From: a bacterium
GTDB taxonomy: Bacteria > Auribacterota > UBA3054
DNA length: 5,791 bases
NCBI GenBank assembly: GCA_017444325.1
Contig: JAFSWV010000013.1
Span: 1 to 5,791 of the forward strand
Direction of reading: 5' to 3'
Within the stretch, counting starts at the first letter, position 1; every line of letters starts with the position of its first letter. The position numbers and the translations under genes are program-made. Below are positions 1 to 5,787 of this stretch, one piece after another. The notes beneath the pieces are model-generated. The model searched no databases, was not told where the DNA came from, and worked only from the letters and a program-made list of their open reading frames with translations.

Positions 1-445
1 AAGTCTGGGAGAGTTCCACCGTGCCGTCGCAGGGAAGATTGGCGGCGCTCTGACCTAGGTCGAAACGCTGGAAGATCGTCATCCCGCTGTGCTTGGTTGA
101 AGCGTTGATGGTGCGGTGGCGGAAGAAAGGAAGTTGGGCAAGATCGGTTACCGCGCCTTTGAATTTAATGTCGAGCGCCAGGTGCGAATTGCTGCTGACA
201 AGCGCCGACCTTAAAAGCGTTACGTTAGCGGGGAAATTGTTGCTGGCCCAGAAAGGCACGAGCAGAAGTCGCTCCTCCTCCAGAGTAATGCCGGGATTCT
301 TCTTCAGGAAGTCTTCGCTAAGGGCGCAGACGATGTGGACTGTAGCGTTCCCTTCTTTGTCATAGACCCAGCTTTCACGATAATCGAAGCAGGCAGTGAG
401 AACTGCGGCTGCAAGGATCATTGTGAGAGCAAGGCGAAGTTTCAT
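1..445 (-). CDS. Putative lipoprotein of unknown function (N-terminal part, runs off the window)
   Basis: The reading frame opens with ATG at 445 and stays open to the window edge, giving 148 codons with no stop, so the 3' end is missing. The N-terminus is a typical lipoprotein signal: K2 and R4, a hydrophobic stretch of about residues 5-16, then the lipobox L16-T17-A18-C19. Signal peptidase II should cleave before C19, which would then be lipidated. Residue +2 is Phe, not Asp, so by the E. coli Lol rule outer-membrane sorting is more likely than inner-membrane retention; that rule may not hold here. The mature part begins FDYRESWVYDKEGNATVHIV, suggesting a beta-rich secreted domain, but I recognise no family and propose no function. 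The ATG lies 4 nt after the surE stop without a strong Shine-Dalgarno sequence, so it probably follows surE in one transcript, possibly by translational coupling. Confidence 0.8.
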   Translation of the reverse strand, partial: MKLRLALTMILAAAVLTACFDYRESWVYDKEGNATVHIVCALSEDFLKKNPGITLEEERLLLVPFWASNNFPANVTLLRSALVSSNSHLALDIKFKGAVTDLAQLPFFRHRTINASTKHSGMTIFQRFDLGQSAANLPCDGTVELSQT

Positions 446-449
446 TTTC

Positions 450-1220
450 TTATTCAGTGATCAGATCTTTCAGCCAAACTTTCACTTCTTCAACGTTGGG
501 TGCGGAAGTAAAGTTGCTGTTCAGAGGAGTGACGGAAATGAAATTCTGCTTTATGGTCAGGTAATCGGACTTGGGATCCTCGTCATCCGGCAGAAGCACG
601 CCGCTGATCCAGAAGTAATCGTTGCCGCCAGGGTCGGTCCTGTGCAGATAGCGTTCGTGGAATTTCGTCTTTCCCAGCGTGGTGAGCTTGTAGCCCTTGA
701 TCTCTTCGAAAGGAACGTTGGGAATGTTGACATTGAGGATAACGCCTTTGGGAGCGGATCTCAGGTCGATCTTTGAGAGCCTCTCCTTCGCCGCTCTTGC
801 TCCCGTCTCAAAATAGAACTTCCCGTCTTTGGAATCGTCCATGGAAAAAGCAAAGGCGGGAACATTGAGCATGTTCGCTTCGCTGGCGGCCGCTACCGTT
901 CCGGAATAAATGATGTCGGTCGAGAGGTTGGAGCCTGGGTTCAAGCCGATCAAAACGCAGTCCGGCTGGTCGCAGAAGGAAAGCAGGGCTATCTTCATGC
1001 AGTCCGCGGGAGTGCCCGTCGCAGCGTAAGCTTTGACGTTGGGCAGCAGTTCTTTTTTCTTCAGGATTATCGGTTCCCTTAAAGTGATGGCGTGGCTGAT
1101 GGCGCTGCGCTCCCTTTCCGGAGCAATTATCGTCACTTCATTTTCGCCCGCTAAAGTTTCGGCCAGGACGAGTAGTCCCTCGCAATAGATGCCGTCGTCA
1201 TTGGAAAGTATAATCTTCAT
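450..1220 (-). CDS. surE: 5'/3'-nucleotidase SurE
   Basis: A complete 256-residue protein, the usual SurE length. SurE enzymes are divalent-metal-dependent phosphatases that dephosphorylate nucleoside monophosphates (in some species also short polyphosphate) and are linked to stationary-phase or stress survival. The family signature is clear: the N-terminal LSNDDGI with metal-binding D8 and D9, S39 in RSAISHAIT, the GTPADC loop near residues 69-74, and GLNPGSN (N94, N98) followed by the YSGTVAAASEA block at 105-115. The usual SGIN motif reads IGLN here, a mild variation. The ATG at 1220 is certain because MKIILSNDDG starts exactly where the family does. The start lies inside the 3' end of yraN (23-nt overlap). 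It has no Shine-Dalgarno sequence but does have an extended -10 promoter 7 nt upstream, so a leaderless transcript is likely. The lipoprotein gene follows 4 nt downstream. Confidence 0.96.
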   Translation of the reverse strand: MKIILSNDDGIYCEGLLVLAETLAGENEVTIIAPERERSAISHAITLREPIILKKKELLPNVKAYAATGTPADCMKIALLSFCDQPDCVLIGLNPGSNLSTDIIYSGTVAAASEANMLNVPAFAFSMDDSKDGKFYFETGARAAKERLSKIDLRSAPKGVILNVNIPNVPFEEIKGYKLTTLGKTKFHERYLHRTDPGGNDYFWISGVLLPDDEDPKSDYLTIKQNFISVTPLNSNFTSAPNVEEVKVWLKDLITE

Positions 1221-1683
1221 ATGTATGATTATAGCAAATTTTCCTTACCCTAAAAGGCCTCAGATGTATTTCCGGAACTCCCGACTCGTCGATCAGAATA
1301 AGAGAATAAACATAGCCAACTCTTCGCTTTCTCAGGCCGTTCTCGATCAGAAAGGCCCTCGAGGCTTTGATGATCCGCTTTTCCTGGGGAAAGGAGAGCG
1401 CCCTTACGGGGAAGAAAACGTTTTTACTTCTGGTCTTGACCTCGACGAAAAGGATAACGTCATCCTTGGCGGCAATAAGGTCTATCTCACTCCTCGAAGA
1501 GCGATAGTTGCGAGAGATTATCCGGAAGCCTCTTTTTTTGAGCTCTTTTGCCGTCAGATCCTCCCCCAGCTTTCCCCTTCTTTGCGCCTCGGTCTTCGTC
1601 GAGGCCTTCGACGTAGAAAGTTTTGCGGTGAATTGGCGAGCGACCAAGTTTTTGTAATGCTTTAAGATGGAAGGCAGTCCCAT
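1198..1683 (-). CDS. yraN: YraN/UPF0102 family protein, predicted PD-(D/E)xK nuclease fold
   Basis: The core matches UPF0102: RRGKLGEDLTAKELKKRGFR, then RNYR, SEIDLIA and LFVEVKTRS. The E-I-D and E-V-K elements are the expected PD-(D/E)xK metal and catalytic residues (E66, D68, E81, K83 counted from the ATG at 1683). The family is usually about 115-130 residues and its exact role is not settled, though it often neighbours rnhB, as here. Two deviations stand out: the usual GEID is SEID, and the C-terminal RFDV-type strand is replaced by YVYSLILIDE. The start is uncertain. In-frame options are ATG at 1725, 1707 or 1683 and TTG at 1647; none has a well-placed Shine-Dalgarno sequence, and AAAGG lies only 2 nt before 1683. 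The conserved core needs only codons from about 1590 on. All options overlap rnhB by 160 nt or more. The last codons contain the surE promoter and start. Confidence 0.85.
   Translation of the reverse strand: MGLPSILKHYKNLVARQFTAKLSTSKASTKTEAQRRGKLGEDLTAKELKKRGFRIISRNYRSSRSEIDLIAAKDDVILFVEVKTRSKNVFFPVRALSFPQEKRIIKASRAFLIENGLRKRRVGYVYSLILIDESGVPEIHLRPFRVRKICYNHTYEDYTFQ
1228..1236 (-). promoter_or_regulatory. Extended -10 promoter of surE, predicted leaderless
   Basis: On the minus strand the sequence before surE reads TGCTATAATCATACATATG. This is a perfect extended -10 (TG-n-TATAAT) with 7 nt between TATAAT and the ATG. At the standard distance transcription would begin about one base before, or at, the A of the start codon. 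I see no convincing -35 box at 16-18 bp, which is common for extended -10 promoters. No Shine-Dalgarno sequence lies between promoter and ATG. The element is inside the yraN coding region, where it encodes C-Y-N. The same layout precedes the DUF374 gene, which strengthens the call. The start site itself is inferred. Confidence 0.7.
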
Positions 1684-2260
1684 AGCCTTTGTTCTTTGCG
1701 AGATCATATCCCGGATACTTTTCATCCAATTCCAGCATGATATGGTCCCTGGTTACCTTCGCGGCGATCGAAGCCGCCGCGACAGCTAAACACAGACTGT
1801 CCCCTTTTATGACCTTCTCCTGGGGGATCCCAAGGTCAGGTATGGCCGTCCCGTCCACCAGAACGAACCCGGGAGCCACCTTCAATCCCATGACCGCGCT
1901 CTTCATGGCCCTGTGGGTGGCTCTCAAAATATTCGTTTCATCTATTTCCTTAGCGTCCGCCATGGCGATGGAGATCTCAAACGGACTGTCACTTCTCATG
2001 AGGCGCTCGAAAACGTATTCCCTTTTGCTTTCCGAGAGCTGCTTGGAGTCAAAGATCTCCATTAACCAGGGAAATTCCTCGGCGCTTGGAAAGTTTTTCC
2101 CGTGCATGGCCGCGGCGCAGACGACCGGCCCGCAAAGCGGACCTCTGCCGGCTTCGTCAACCCCGGCCACCAGGTCAAAAGTGTTAAGAATTTCCGTTTC
2201 CTTTGCCAGCAGCTTTTGGAAACGAAGCGCCTTTTTGTTTTCACTTTCGGTTTTCTTCAT
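1487..2260 (-). CDS. rnhB: Ribonuclease HII with a clamp-binding-like C-terminal tail
   Basis: A 257-residue RNase HII, which cleaves RNA in RNA:DNA hybrids and incises at single ribonucleotides in DNA. All family blocks are present: GVDEAGRGPLCGPVV (D35, E36), DSKQLSESKRE at 71-81, VDGT (D136), KGDSLCLAVAAASIAAKVTRD at 152-172 (D154, D172) and KGYGT...GRSPIHRKTF at 191-215. The acidic catalytic tetrad is most plausibly D35, E36, D136 and D154. The conserved fold ends near residue 218. It is followed by a basic, Gly/Lys-rich tail of about 37 residues ending QLSLFEE. The ATG at 2260 leaves about 33 residues before the catalytic block; the frame extends upstream to 2371, but that part is HEAT-gene coding sequence with no family similarity. 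The ATG overlaps the HEAT gene end by 20 nt with only a weak Shine-Dalgarno sequence, suggesting translational coupling. The tail shares its DNA with the YraN core. Confidence 0.95.
   Translation of the reverse strand: MKKTESENKKALRFQKLLAKETEILNTFDLVAGVDEAGRGPLCGPVVCAAAMHGKNFPSAEEFPWLMEIFDSKQLSESKREYVFERLMRSDSPFEISIAMADAKEIDETNILRATHRAMKSAVMGLKVAPGFVLVDGTAIPDLGIPQEKVIKGDSLCLAVAAASIAAKVTRDHIMLELDEKYPGYDLAKNKGYGTAFHLKALQKLGRSPIHRKTFYVEGLDEDRGAKKGKAGGGSDGKRAQKKRLPDNLSQLSLFEE
1496..1510 (-). other. Possible beta sliding-clamp-binding motif (QLSLF) at the RNase HII C-terminus
   Basis: Residues 251-255 of RNase HII read Q-L-S-L-F, a match to the bacterial clamp-binding consensus QL(S/D)LF, placed two residues from the C-terminus after a flexible basic linker. 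That is the position expected of a working clamp-binding peptide, and archaeal RNase HII is known to carry a C-terminal PCNA-binding motif. Against it, the same 15 bases encode the conserved NYR region of YraN in the other frame, so the motif could be a by-product of that constraint. Confidence 0.5.
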
Positions 2261-3176
2261 ACCACTTGGCCCACTGCTCGTAAGTGGTGAGATTCTGGCC
2301 GGTCTGTTCCTGCAGGATCGAGACGGCCATCTGGCGGACTTCGTTGTACTGGCTAAGCAGGCCCTGCTCAATTATGGGCTGCAGGGCGTTGTGGCTTCCC
2401 TCCTCGTGCAGCTGCTCAAGCAGCGTAAGAGATGTTTCCTGCGTGTCGGCGTCGCCTTGCTTGAGCGCATAGTCAAGACTTGGCATCATGCAGTCGTCGA
2501 CCAGCATGGTCAGCATGTCGAGGGCGTTCTCCCTGACATCCTCGTTGGGATCGTTCAGGGCCTGCATGATAATGTCGTTCAAACTTGCTTCCGGAGTCAA
2601 AGTCGCAATGCATTCAAGGGCTTCTTCCCTAAGGTCGGGATCTGAATCTTTCAAAGCTTTCTCCACGCCCTCCACGACCGCGGGATCGTCAATGGCTTTC
2701 ATCGCCTCAACGGCCAGCGTCCTCACTTCCTCGTCCTTGTCCTCCAATGCCGCCAGGACCGCCGGCATGACCATCTTGTCGCCTATCATGGCTATCTGGT
2801 TCATCAATTCCAGTTTTTTCTCAGTTGGCGCGTTGCTGCGGAAAGCCGCCATGGTGTCTTCCACCAATCCCTTGGTGTCGAAGCCCGGAATGGGGTCGCC
2901 TTCCGGAACGAACATAACGGCCCTCTCGTGCCTCAGCTGGCGCATGGAGATAGTCTCCTCCGCGGCGGCGTTCGTTGAGGCGGCGTCCTGTATTATCTCA
3001 ACTTTCGGCTTGCGCCGAGGCGTTCTTACCTTCCTTTCCGATACGCTTGTTCTGGGGCGGGGCGGTTCGTAGGGAACCGGTTTCTCGCGGTTCCTTAAGC
3101 CTAAGAATATCAAAACGCCCACTATGAGCAGCACTATGATGGTACCGGATAATTTAACGCCGTCTCTGGTTGTCAT
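2241..3176 (-). CDS. Membrane-anchored HEAT-repeat protein
   Basis: A 311-residue protein with three parts. Residues 10-27 form one hydrophobic helix. Residues 28-60 form a Pro/Arg/Lys-rich linker (EPPRPR, TPRRKPK). From about 137 to 291 there are roughly five HEAT-like helical repeats, each with the A-L-x-D-x-(D/N)-x-x-V-R pattern, for example ALEDKDEEVR at 143, ALKDSDPDLR at 174 and ALNDPNEDVR at 206. It ends in an aromatic tail, YEQWAKWYEENRK. HEAT repeats are protein-binding scaffolds; no catalytic domain is visible and the partner is unknown. The strongly basic segment after the helix would, by the positive-inside rule, favour a cytoplasmic repeat domain, but the topology is not certain. 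The ATG at 3176 is preferred over the adjacent GTG at 3179 because AGGAG lies 6 nt before it. It sits 9 nt after the DUF374 gene and overlaps rnhB by 20 nt. Confidence 0.85.
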   Translation of the reverse strand: MTTRDGVKLSGTIIVLLIVGVLIFLGLRNREKPVPYEPPRPRTSVSERKVRTPRRKPKVEIIQDAASTNAAAEETISMRQLRHERAVMFVPEGDPIPGFDTKGLVEDTMAAFRSNAPTEKKLELMNQIAMIGDKMVMPAVLAALEDKDEEVRTLAVEAMKAIDDPAVVEGVEKALKDSDPDLREEALECIATLTPEASLNDIIMQALNDPNEDVRENALDMLTMLVDDCMMPSLDYALKQGDADTQETSLTLLEQLHEEGSHNALQPIIEQGLLSQYNEVRQMAVSILQEQTGQNLTTYEQWAKWYEENRK

Positions 3177-3182
3177 CACATT

Positions 3183-3187
3183 CTCCT
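3183..3187 (-). promoter_or_regulatory. Ribosome binding site of the HEAT-repeat gene, overlapping the upstream stop
   Basis: The minus strand reads TTAGGAGAATGTGATG. AGGAG lies 6 nt before the ATG at 3176 and only 3 nt before the GTG at 3179, which decides for the ATG. The TAG stop of the DUF374 gene shares bases with this site, so the two genes are likely translationally coupled. Confidence 0.75.
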
Positions 3188-3899
3188 AATTTCTGATTTC
3201 GCCTTTGCCGTCCGGCTTGATACCGGCAAGCTCGTCGCCCTGGATGGTTATCTCGTCCATTATGTTCTGAAGTTTTTCGCAATATGGGCTGAGGTCTTCC
3301 GCATCCTTGGGCACGACAAAGGGCGTGCCGAAAACTATGTGCACGGTGGCAAAGGGAAAGATTATCATGCAGCGGTCCCAGGAAGAGGCCCTGTAGCTGA
3401 ACTTGGCGGAAACGCCAAGCGGAATTATGGGGATCCCCGTGCGCTGGGAGATCAGCACCATGCCCGGCTCTATCCTCTGTCTCGGCCCTCTGGAACCATC
3501 CAGAGCCATAGCCGTGTCCTTCCCGGACCTGGTTATTTTCAAAAGGTTCTTGAGCGCGCTGACTCCGCCCTTATGAGCAGAGCCTCTCACACACTCCACA
3601 TTGAGAAGGTTGAAGTATGAGGCTAATATGTCTCCGTCCTTGCTCTGCGAGACCATCATGGAAAGCTTGTCGTACCCGAAATGGAAACGGTAGATGGCGG
3701 GCAAAAGCATTCCCCTGCCGTGCCAGGATCCGAAGATGATGTTCTCCCCTTTGTTTTCCCGGTCAAGGTAGAGCTTGTAGTTCTCCTCGTTGTGGAACTT
3801 GAAGCGGCAGGTCTTCATGTTGATCAAAGTCAGCCAATAGGCCAGCCTTGGTATGACCTTGAAACGCATGAAGGGTTTTTTAAAGATATTGTCAGCCAT
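3186..3899 (-). CDS. DUF374 lysophospholipid acyltransferase family protein
   Basis: A 237-residue protein of the DUF374 branch of the LPLAT acyltransferase superfamily. Conserved blocks appear in order: FGSWHGRGMLLP (W59, H60, R62), VSQSKDGD (84-90), VRGSAHKGG (104-112) and DGSRGPR (134-140), then ISQRTGIPIIPLGV. H60 is the likely catalytic histidine. The usual DGPRGP is DGSRGP here. Family members transfer acyl chains onto lipids; some DUF374 proteins act in lipid A secondary acylation (LpxJ of epsilonproteobacteria), so a role in outer-membrane lipid synthesis is plausible, but the substrate cannot be read from the sequence. There is no long transmembrane helix; residues 15-27 are moderately hydrophobic and could hold it at the inner membrane face. 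The ATG at 3899 has no Shine-Dalgarno sequence and lies 7 nt after an extended -10 element, so it probably starts a leaderless transcript covering the HEAT gene, rnhB and yraN. Confidence 0.9.
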   Translation of the reverse strand: MADNIFKKPFMRFKVIPRLAYWLTLINMKTCRFKFHNEENYKLYLDRENKGENIIFGSWHGRGMLLPAIYRFHFGYDKLSMMVSQSKDGDILASYFNLLNVECVRGSAHKGGVSALKNLLKITRSGKDTAMALDGSRGPRQRIEPGMVLISQRTGIPIIPLGVSAKFSYRASSWDRCMIIFPFATVHIVFGTPFVVPKDAEDLSPYCEKLQNIMDEITIQGDELAGIKPDGKGEIRN

Positions 3900-3906
3900 T
3901 TTTCTG

Positions 3907-3915
3907 ATTATAACA
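3907..3915 (-). promoter_or_regulatory. Extended -10 promoter of the DUF374 gene, predicted leaderless
   Basis: The minus strand reads TGTTATAATCAGAAAAATG: TG-n-TATAAT, 7 nt, then the start codon. The TAA stop of tatD lies inside the -10 hexamer. I see no good -35 box at 16-18 bp and no Shine-Dalgarno sequence. The predicted start point is the base before the ATG or its A, giving an mRNA with 0-1 leader bases. Motif, spacing and position are the same as at surE. Confidence 0.72.
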
Positions 3916-4663
3916 TAAAGAGTCTTTCGGTATTTGCCGTCACAGCCTCATCTATCTCTTTCAATGTAAGGTTCCTGAGCTTAGCGTGAGCCAGCGCTAT
4001 CTCCACGACGTAAGAGGGCTCGTTGCGCCTTCCGCGGTTCGGTTCAGGCGCCATATACGGGCAGTCCGTCTCCACCAGAAGTTTGTCGAGCGGTACGACC
4101 ATGGAGGCGCTTCTCTGCAGCTGCCCGTTCTTGAAAGTGATGGGCCCGCAGAAAGAGATGTGATAGCCCAGCTCCAGAAAACGCTCCGCGCTCTCCGCGT
4201 CATAGGAGAAGCAGTGCACCTGTCCTCTGAGTCCCGGATGCTCTTTCAGAATAGCCAAGGTGTCGTCCCTGGAGTCCCTGGAGTGGATGACGATCGGCTT
4301 GTCCAAAGTTTTCGCGAGCTCAAGCTGGGAAACAAATGTCGCCCACTGCACTTCCTTCGGATGAATGTTGTTGTGGTAATCAAGTCCGATCTCGCCTATC
4401 GCAACCGCTTCCTTTTCCTTGAGGAGAAGCTTGATCCTCTCTTCAGCCTCAGGACTGTATTCCCCGGCGTTCAGGGGATGGATGCCGATCACGGCTCTCA
4501 GTCTCTCGTTGCTTTTCGCCAGCGCAAGCGCCTGGTCGTTCCTTTTCTCTTCGCCGCCTATGACGATGATCTTGGAAAGGCCGCGGTCCCAAGCCCTCCT
4601 GAGCATGGCCTCCCTGTCCTCGTCGAAGACCTCGAACTGAATGTGAGCATGGCTGTCTATCAT
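3908..4663 (-). CDS. tatD: TatD family metal-dependent deoxyribonuclease
   Basis: A 251-residue amidohydrolase-fold protein of TatD type (the family is usually about 255-265 residues). TatD enzymes are metal-dependent 3'-5' DNases proposed to act in DNA repair or degradation; the link to Tat protein export is historical. All metal-site motifs are present: DSHAH (H5, H7), GIHPL at 60-64, GEIGLDY at 90-96 (E91), IHSRD (H127), HCFS (H150) and LLVETDCPYMAPEPNRGRRNEP at 195-216 (D200). The start at 4663 is preferred over the ATG at 4669: the Shine-Dalgarno GGAGG lies 7 nt before 4663 but only 1 nt before 4669, and MIDSHAH matches the family start. The ATG shares its A with the TGA stop of the upstream peptidase gene (TGATG), a typical coupled junction. 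The gene ends 8 nt before the DUF374 ATG, with its stop inside that gene's promoter. Confidence 0.95.
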   Translation of the reverse strand: MIDSHAHIQFEVFDEDREAMLRRAWDRGLSKIIVIGGEEKRNDQALALAKSNERLRAVIGIHPLNAGEYSPEAEERIKLLLKEKEAVAIGEIGLDYHNNIHPKEVQWATFVSQLELAKTLDKPIVIHSRDSRDDTLAILKEHPGLRGQVHCFSYDAESAERFLELGYHISFCGPITFKNGQLQRSASMVVPLDKLLVETDCPYMAPEPNRGRRNEPSYVVEIALAHAKLRNLTLKEIDEAVTANTERLFML

Positions 4664-5787
4664 CAGCATTCCTCCAGGCTTTTCTGCTGGGGAGCGAGAA
4701 AAATACCGCCCTCTTTTGTCACGTACATGCAGTCCTCTAAGCGCATGCCGATCTCACCAGGAATGTAGATGCCTGGTTCGTCGCTGAAAGTCATGTTCTC
4801 CTTAAGCGGCATTTTGTTTCCCCGGCAAAGATAGGGCCACTCGTGTCCGTCCAGACCGATGCCGTGTCCCAGGCGGTGCGTGAATGTTTCATAGTCATAG
4901 CCGAAGCCAGCCTTCCCCAAAACTTCCCTGGCCGCCAGGTCCGGCGCCTCCAGAGGATTCCCGACTTTGGCGGCGGCTCTGGCCGCCTCCTGGGCTTCTT
5001 TCAAAACCTTGTAAACTTCCCTTTGCCTCTCACTCGGTGTTCCAAAAACTACGCTCCTGGTGATGTCGCTCGTGTAGCCCTCGACTTGGCAGCCTGCGTC
5101 GCAAAGCATAAGATCGCCCGCTTTCAGCTTCTGCGGGTACTTAGTCCCGTGAGGGTACGAGGCCGCTTCGCCGAACAGGACGAATCCTCCGCCTTTGCAG
5201 CCGCGCGCCAGACACTCTTTGGCGACAAGCTCCGACATCTCGATATTCGTCATGCCTTCCTTTGCGCAGGCGAAAGCCGCCCCTACCGCCTCGCCGATTA
5301 TGGCGTTGGCGTGCGCCATGATCTTAAGTTCTTTTTCGCTCTTCACAGCCCGGCAGAGCCTCACGATCATGCCGGCGTCGCCGGCGCCCTGCCTGGCCGC
5401 TTTTTCAAATTCCGTGTAATACCAGAGCGGCAGCGTGTCTTCCAGTCCGACCTTCCCCTCGAAAGCCGACAATTTCCGCGCTACCATTTCGCAGGGATCT
5501 TGGTCTTCCTGCCAAGGAATAACTTCCGCGTCCTCCCCGTAAATTTCGCGCATCCTTCTTTCCTCAAAGGAGGGGCAAATGTAAAAATACGTTCCGTCGC
5601 ATTTGATGACCAGAGCGTAGAGACGGTCGCTGTAACCGCCGCGCGCTCCGCAGAAATAGTATAGATTTGACGGCCCGGCCACTACCAGACCGGCGTAATC
5701 GCTTTCCCTTAGCAGCGCGGCCGCTTTTTTAATTCTCTCCTCGCGGTCGCTTTTAGTTATTGGCGCAACATCCCTGGCGTTCAGCAT
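4663..5787 (-). CDS. M24 family metallopeptidase (Xaa-Pro aminopeptidase or dipeptidase type)
   Basis: A 374-residue protein with the two-domain layout of PepP/PepQ-type enzymes: an N-terminal creatinase/prolidase-like domain (about residues 15-145, with the typical SNLYYFCG at 40-47) and a C-terminal pita-bread catalytic domain (about 150-365). All five dinuclear-metal ligands are visible: D230 in LCDAG, D241 in TSDITR, H308 in LGHGIGLDGHE, E337 in DEPGIY and E351 in RLEDC. H213 in PHGTK is the usual substrate-binding histidine. Such enzymes remove residues next to proline from peptides in the cytoplasm; aminopeptidase and dipeptidase specificity cannot be separated by reading alone. The ATG at 5787 is plausible, but only 4 nt of upstream sequence are present and the frame stays open there, so a slightly longer start or an upstream promoter could be missed. 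The stop shares one base with the tatD start. Confidence 0.92.
   Translation of the reverse strand: MLNARDVAPITKSDREERIKKAAALLRESDYAGLVVAGPSNLYYFCGARGGYSDRLYALVIKCDGTYFYICPSFEERRMREIYGEDAEVIPWQEDQDPCEMVARKLSAFEGKVGLEDTLPLWYYTEFEKAARQGAGDAGMIVRLCRAVKSEKELKIMAHANAIIGEAVGAAFACAKEGMTNIEMSELVAKECLARGCKGGGFVLFGEAASYPHGTKYPQKLKAGDLMLCDAGCQVEGYTSDITRSVVFGTPSERQREVYKVLKEAQEAARAAAKVGNPLEAPDLAAREVLGKAGFGYDYETFTHRLGHGIGLDGHEWPYLCRGNKMPLKENMTFSDEPGIYIPGEIGMRLEDCMYVTKEGGIFLAPQQKSLEEC
4671..4675 (-). promoter_or_regulatory. Ribosome binding site of tatD, inside the peptidase gene end
   Basis: GGAGG lies 7 nt before the ATG at 4663 and 1 nt before the ATG at 4669, so it fixes the tatD start at 4663. It is in the last codons of the M24 peptidase gene. 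Confidence 0.8.

Noticed and set aside
93..776. Plus-strand open frames over the lipoprotein and surE 3' end
   Set aside because: Both regions are explained by minus-strand genes with a lipobox and with SurE motifs; no independent evidence for plus-strand coding.
1209..1214. TATAAT on the plus strand, facing away from the surE promoter
   Set aside because: It lacks the TG extension and a -35 box, no plus-strand gene follows, and it arises from the MKIIL codons of surE.
2261..2371. Upstream extension of the rnhB frame, starting at 2371
   Set aside because: The extra 37 residues are an out-of-frame reading of the HEAT gene's C-terminal repeats and do not resemble RNase HII N-termini; the ATG at 2260 gives a normal start.
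1689..2645. Plus-strand open frame of 318 codons antisense to the HEAT gene and rnhB
   Set aside because: It mirrors two strongly supported minus-strand genes, has no recognisable motif, and has a composition typical of an antisense shadow frame.
3986..4768. Plus-strand open frame of 260 codons antisense to tatD
   Set aside because: All tatD metal-site motifs are on the minus strand; the plus-strand translation shows no family signature and crosses the tatD-peptidase junction.
5360..5400. GC-rich inverted sequence (GCCGGCGTCGCCGGC) as a possible hairpin or terminator
   Set aside because: It is inside the peptidase coding region with no T-run and is explained by Gly/Ala/Asp codons.
4843..5664. 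Plus-strand open frame of 273 codons antisense to the M24 peptidase
   Set aside because: The minus-strand frame contains all five metal ligands; the plus-strand frame has no supporting domain.
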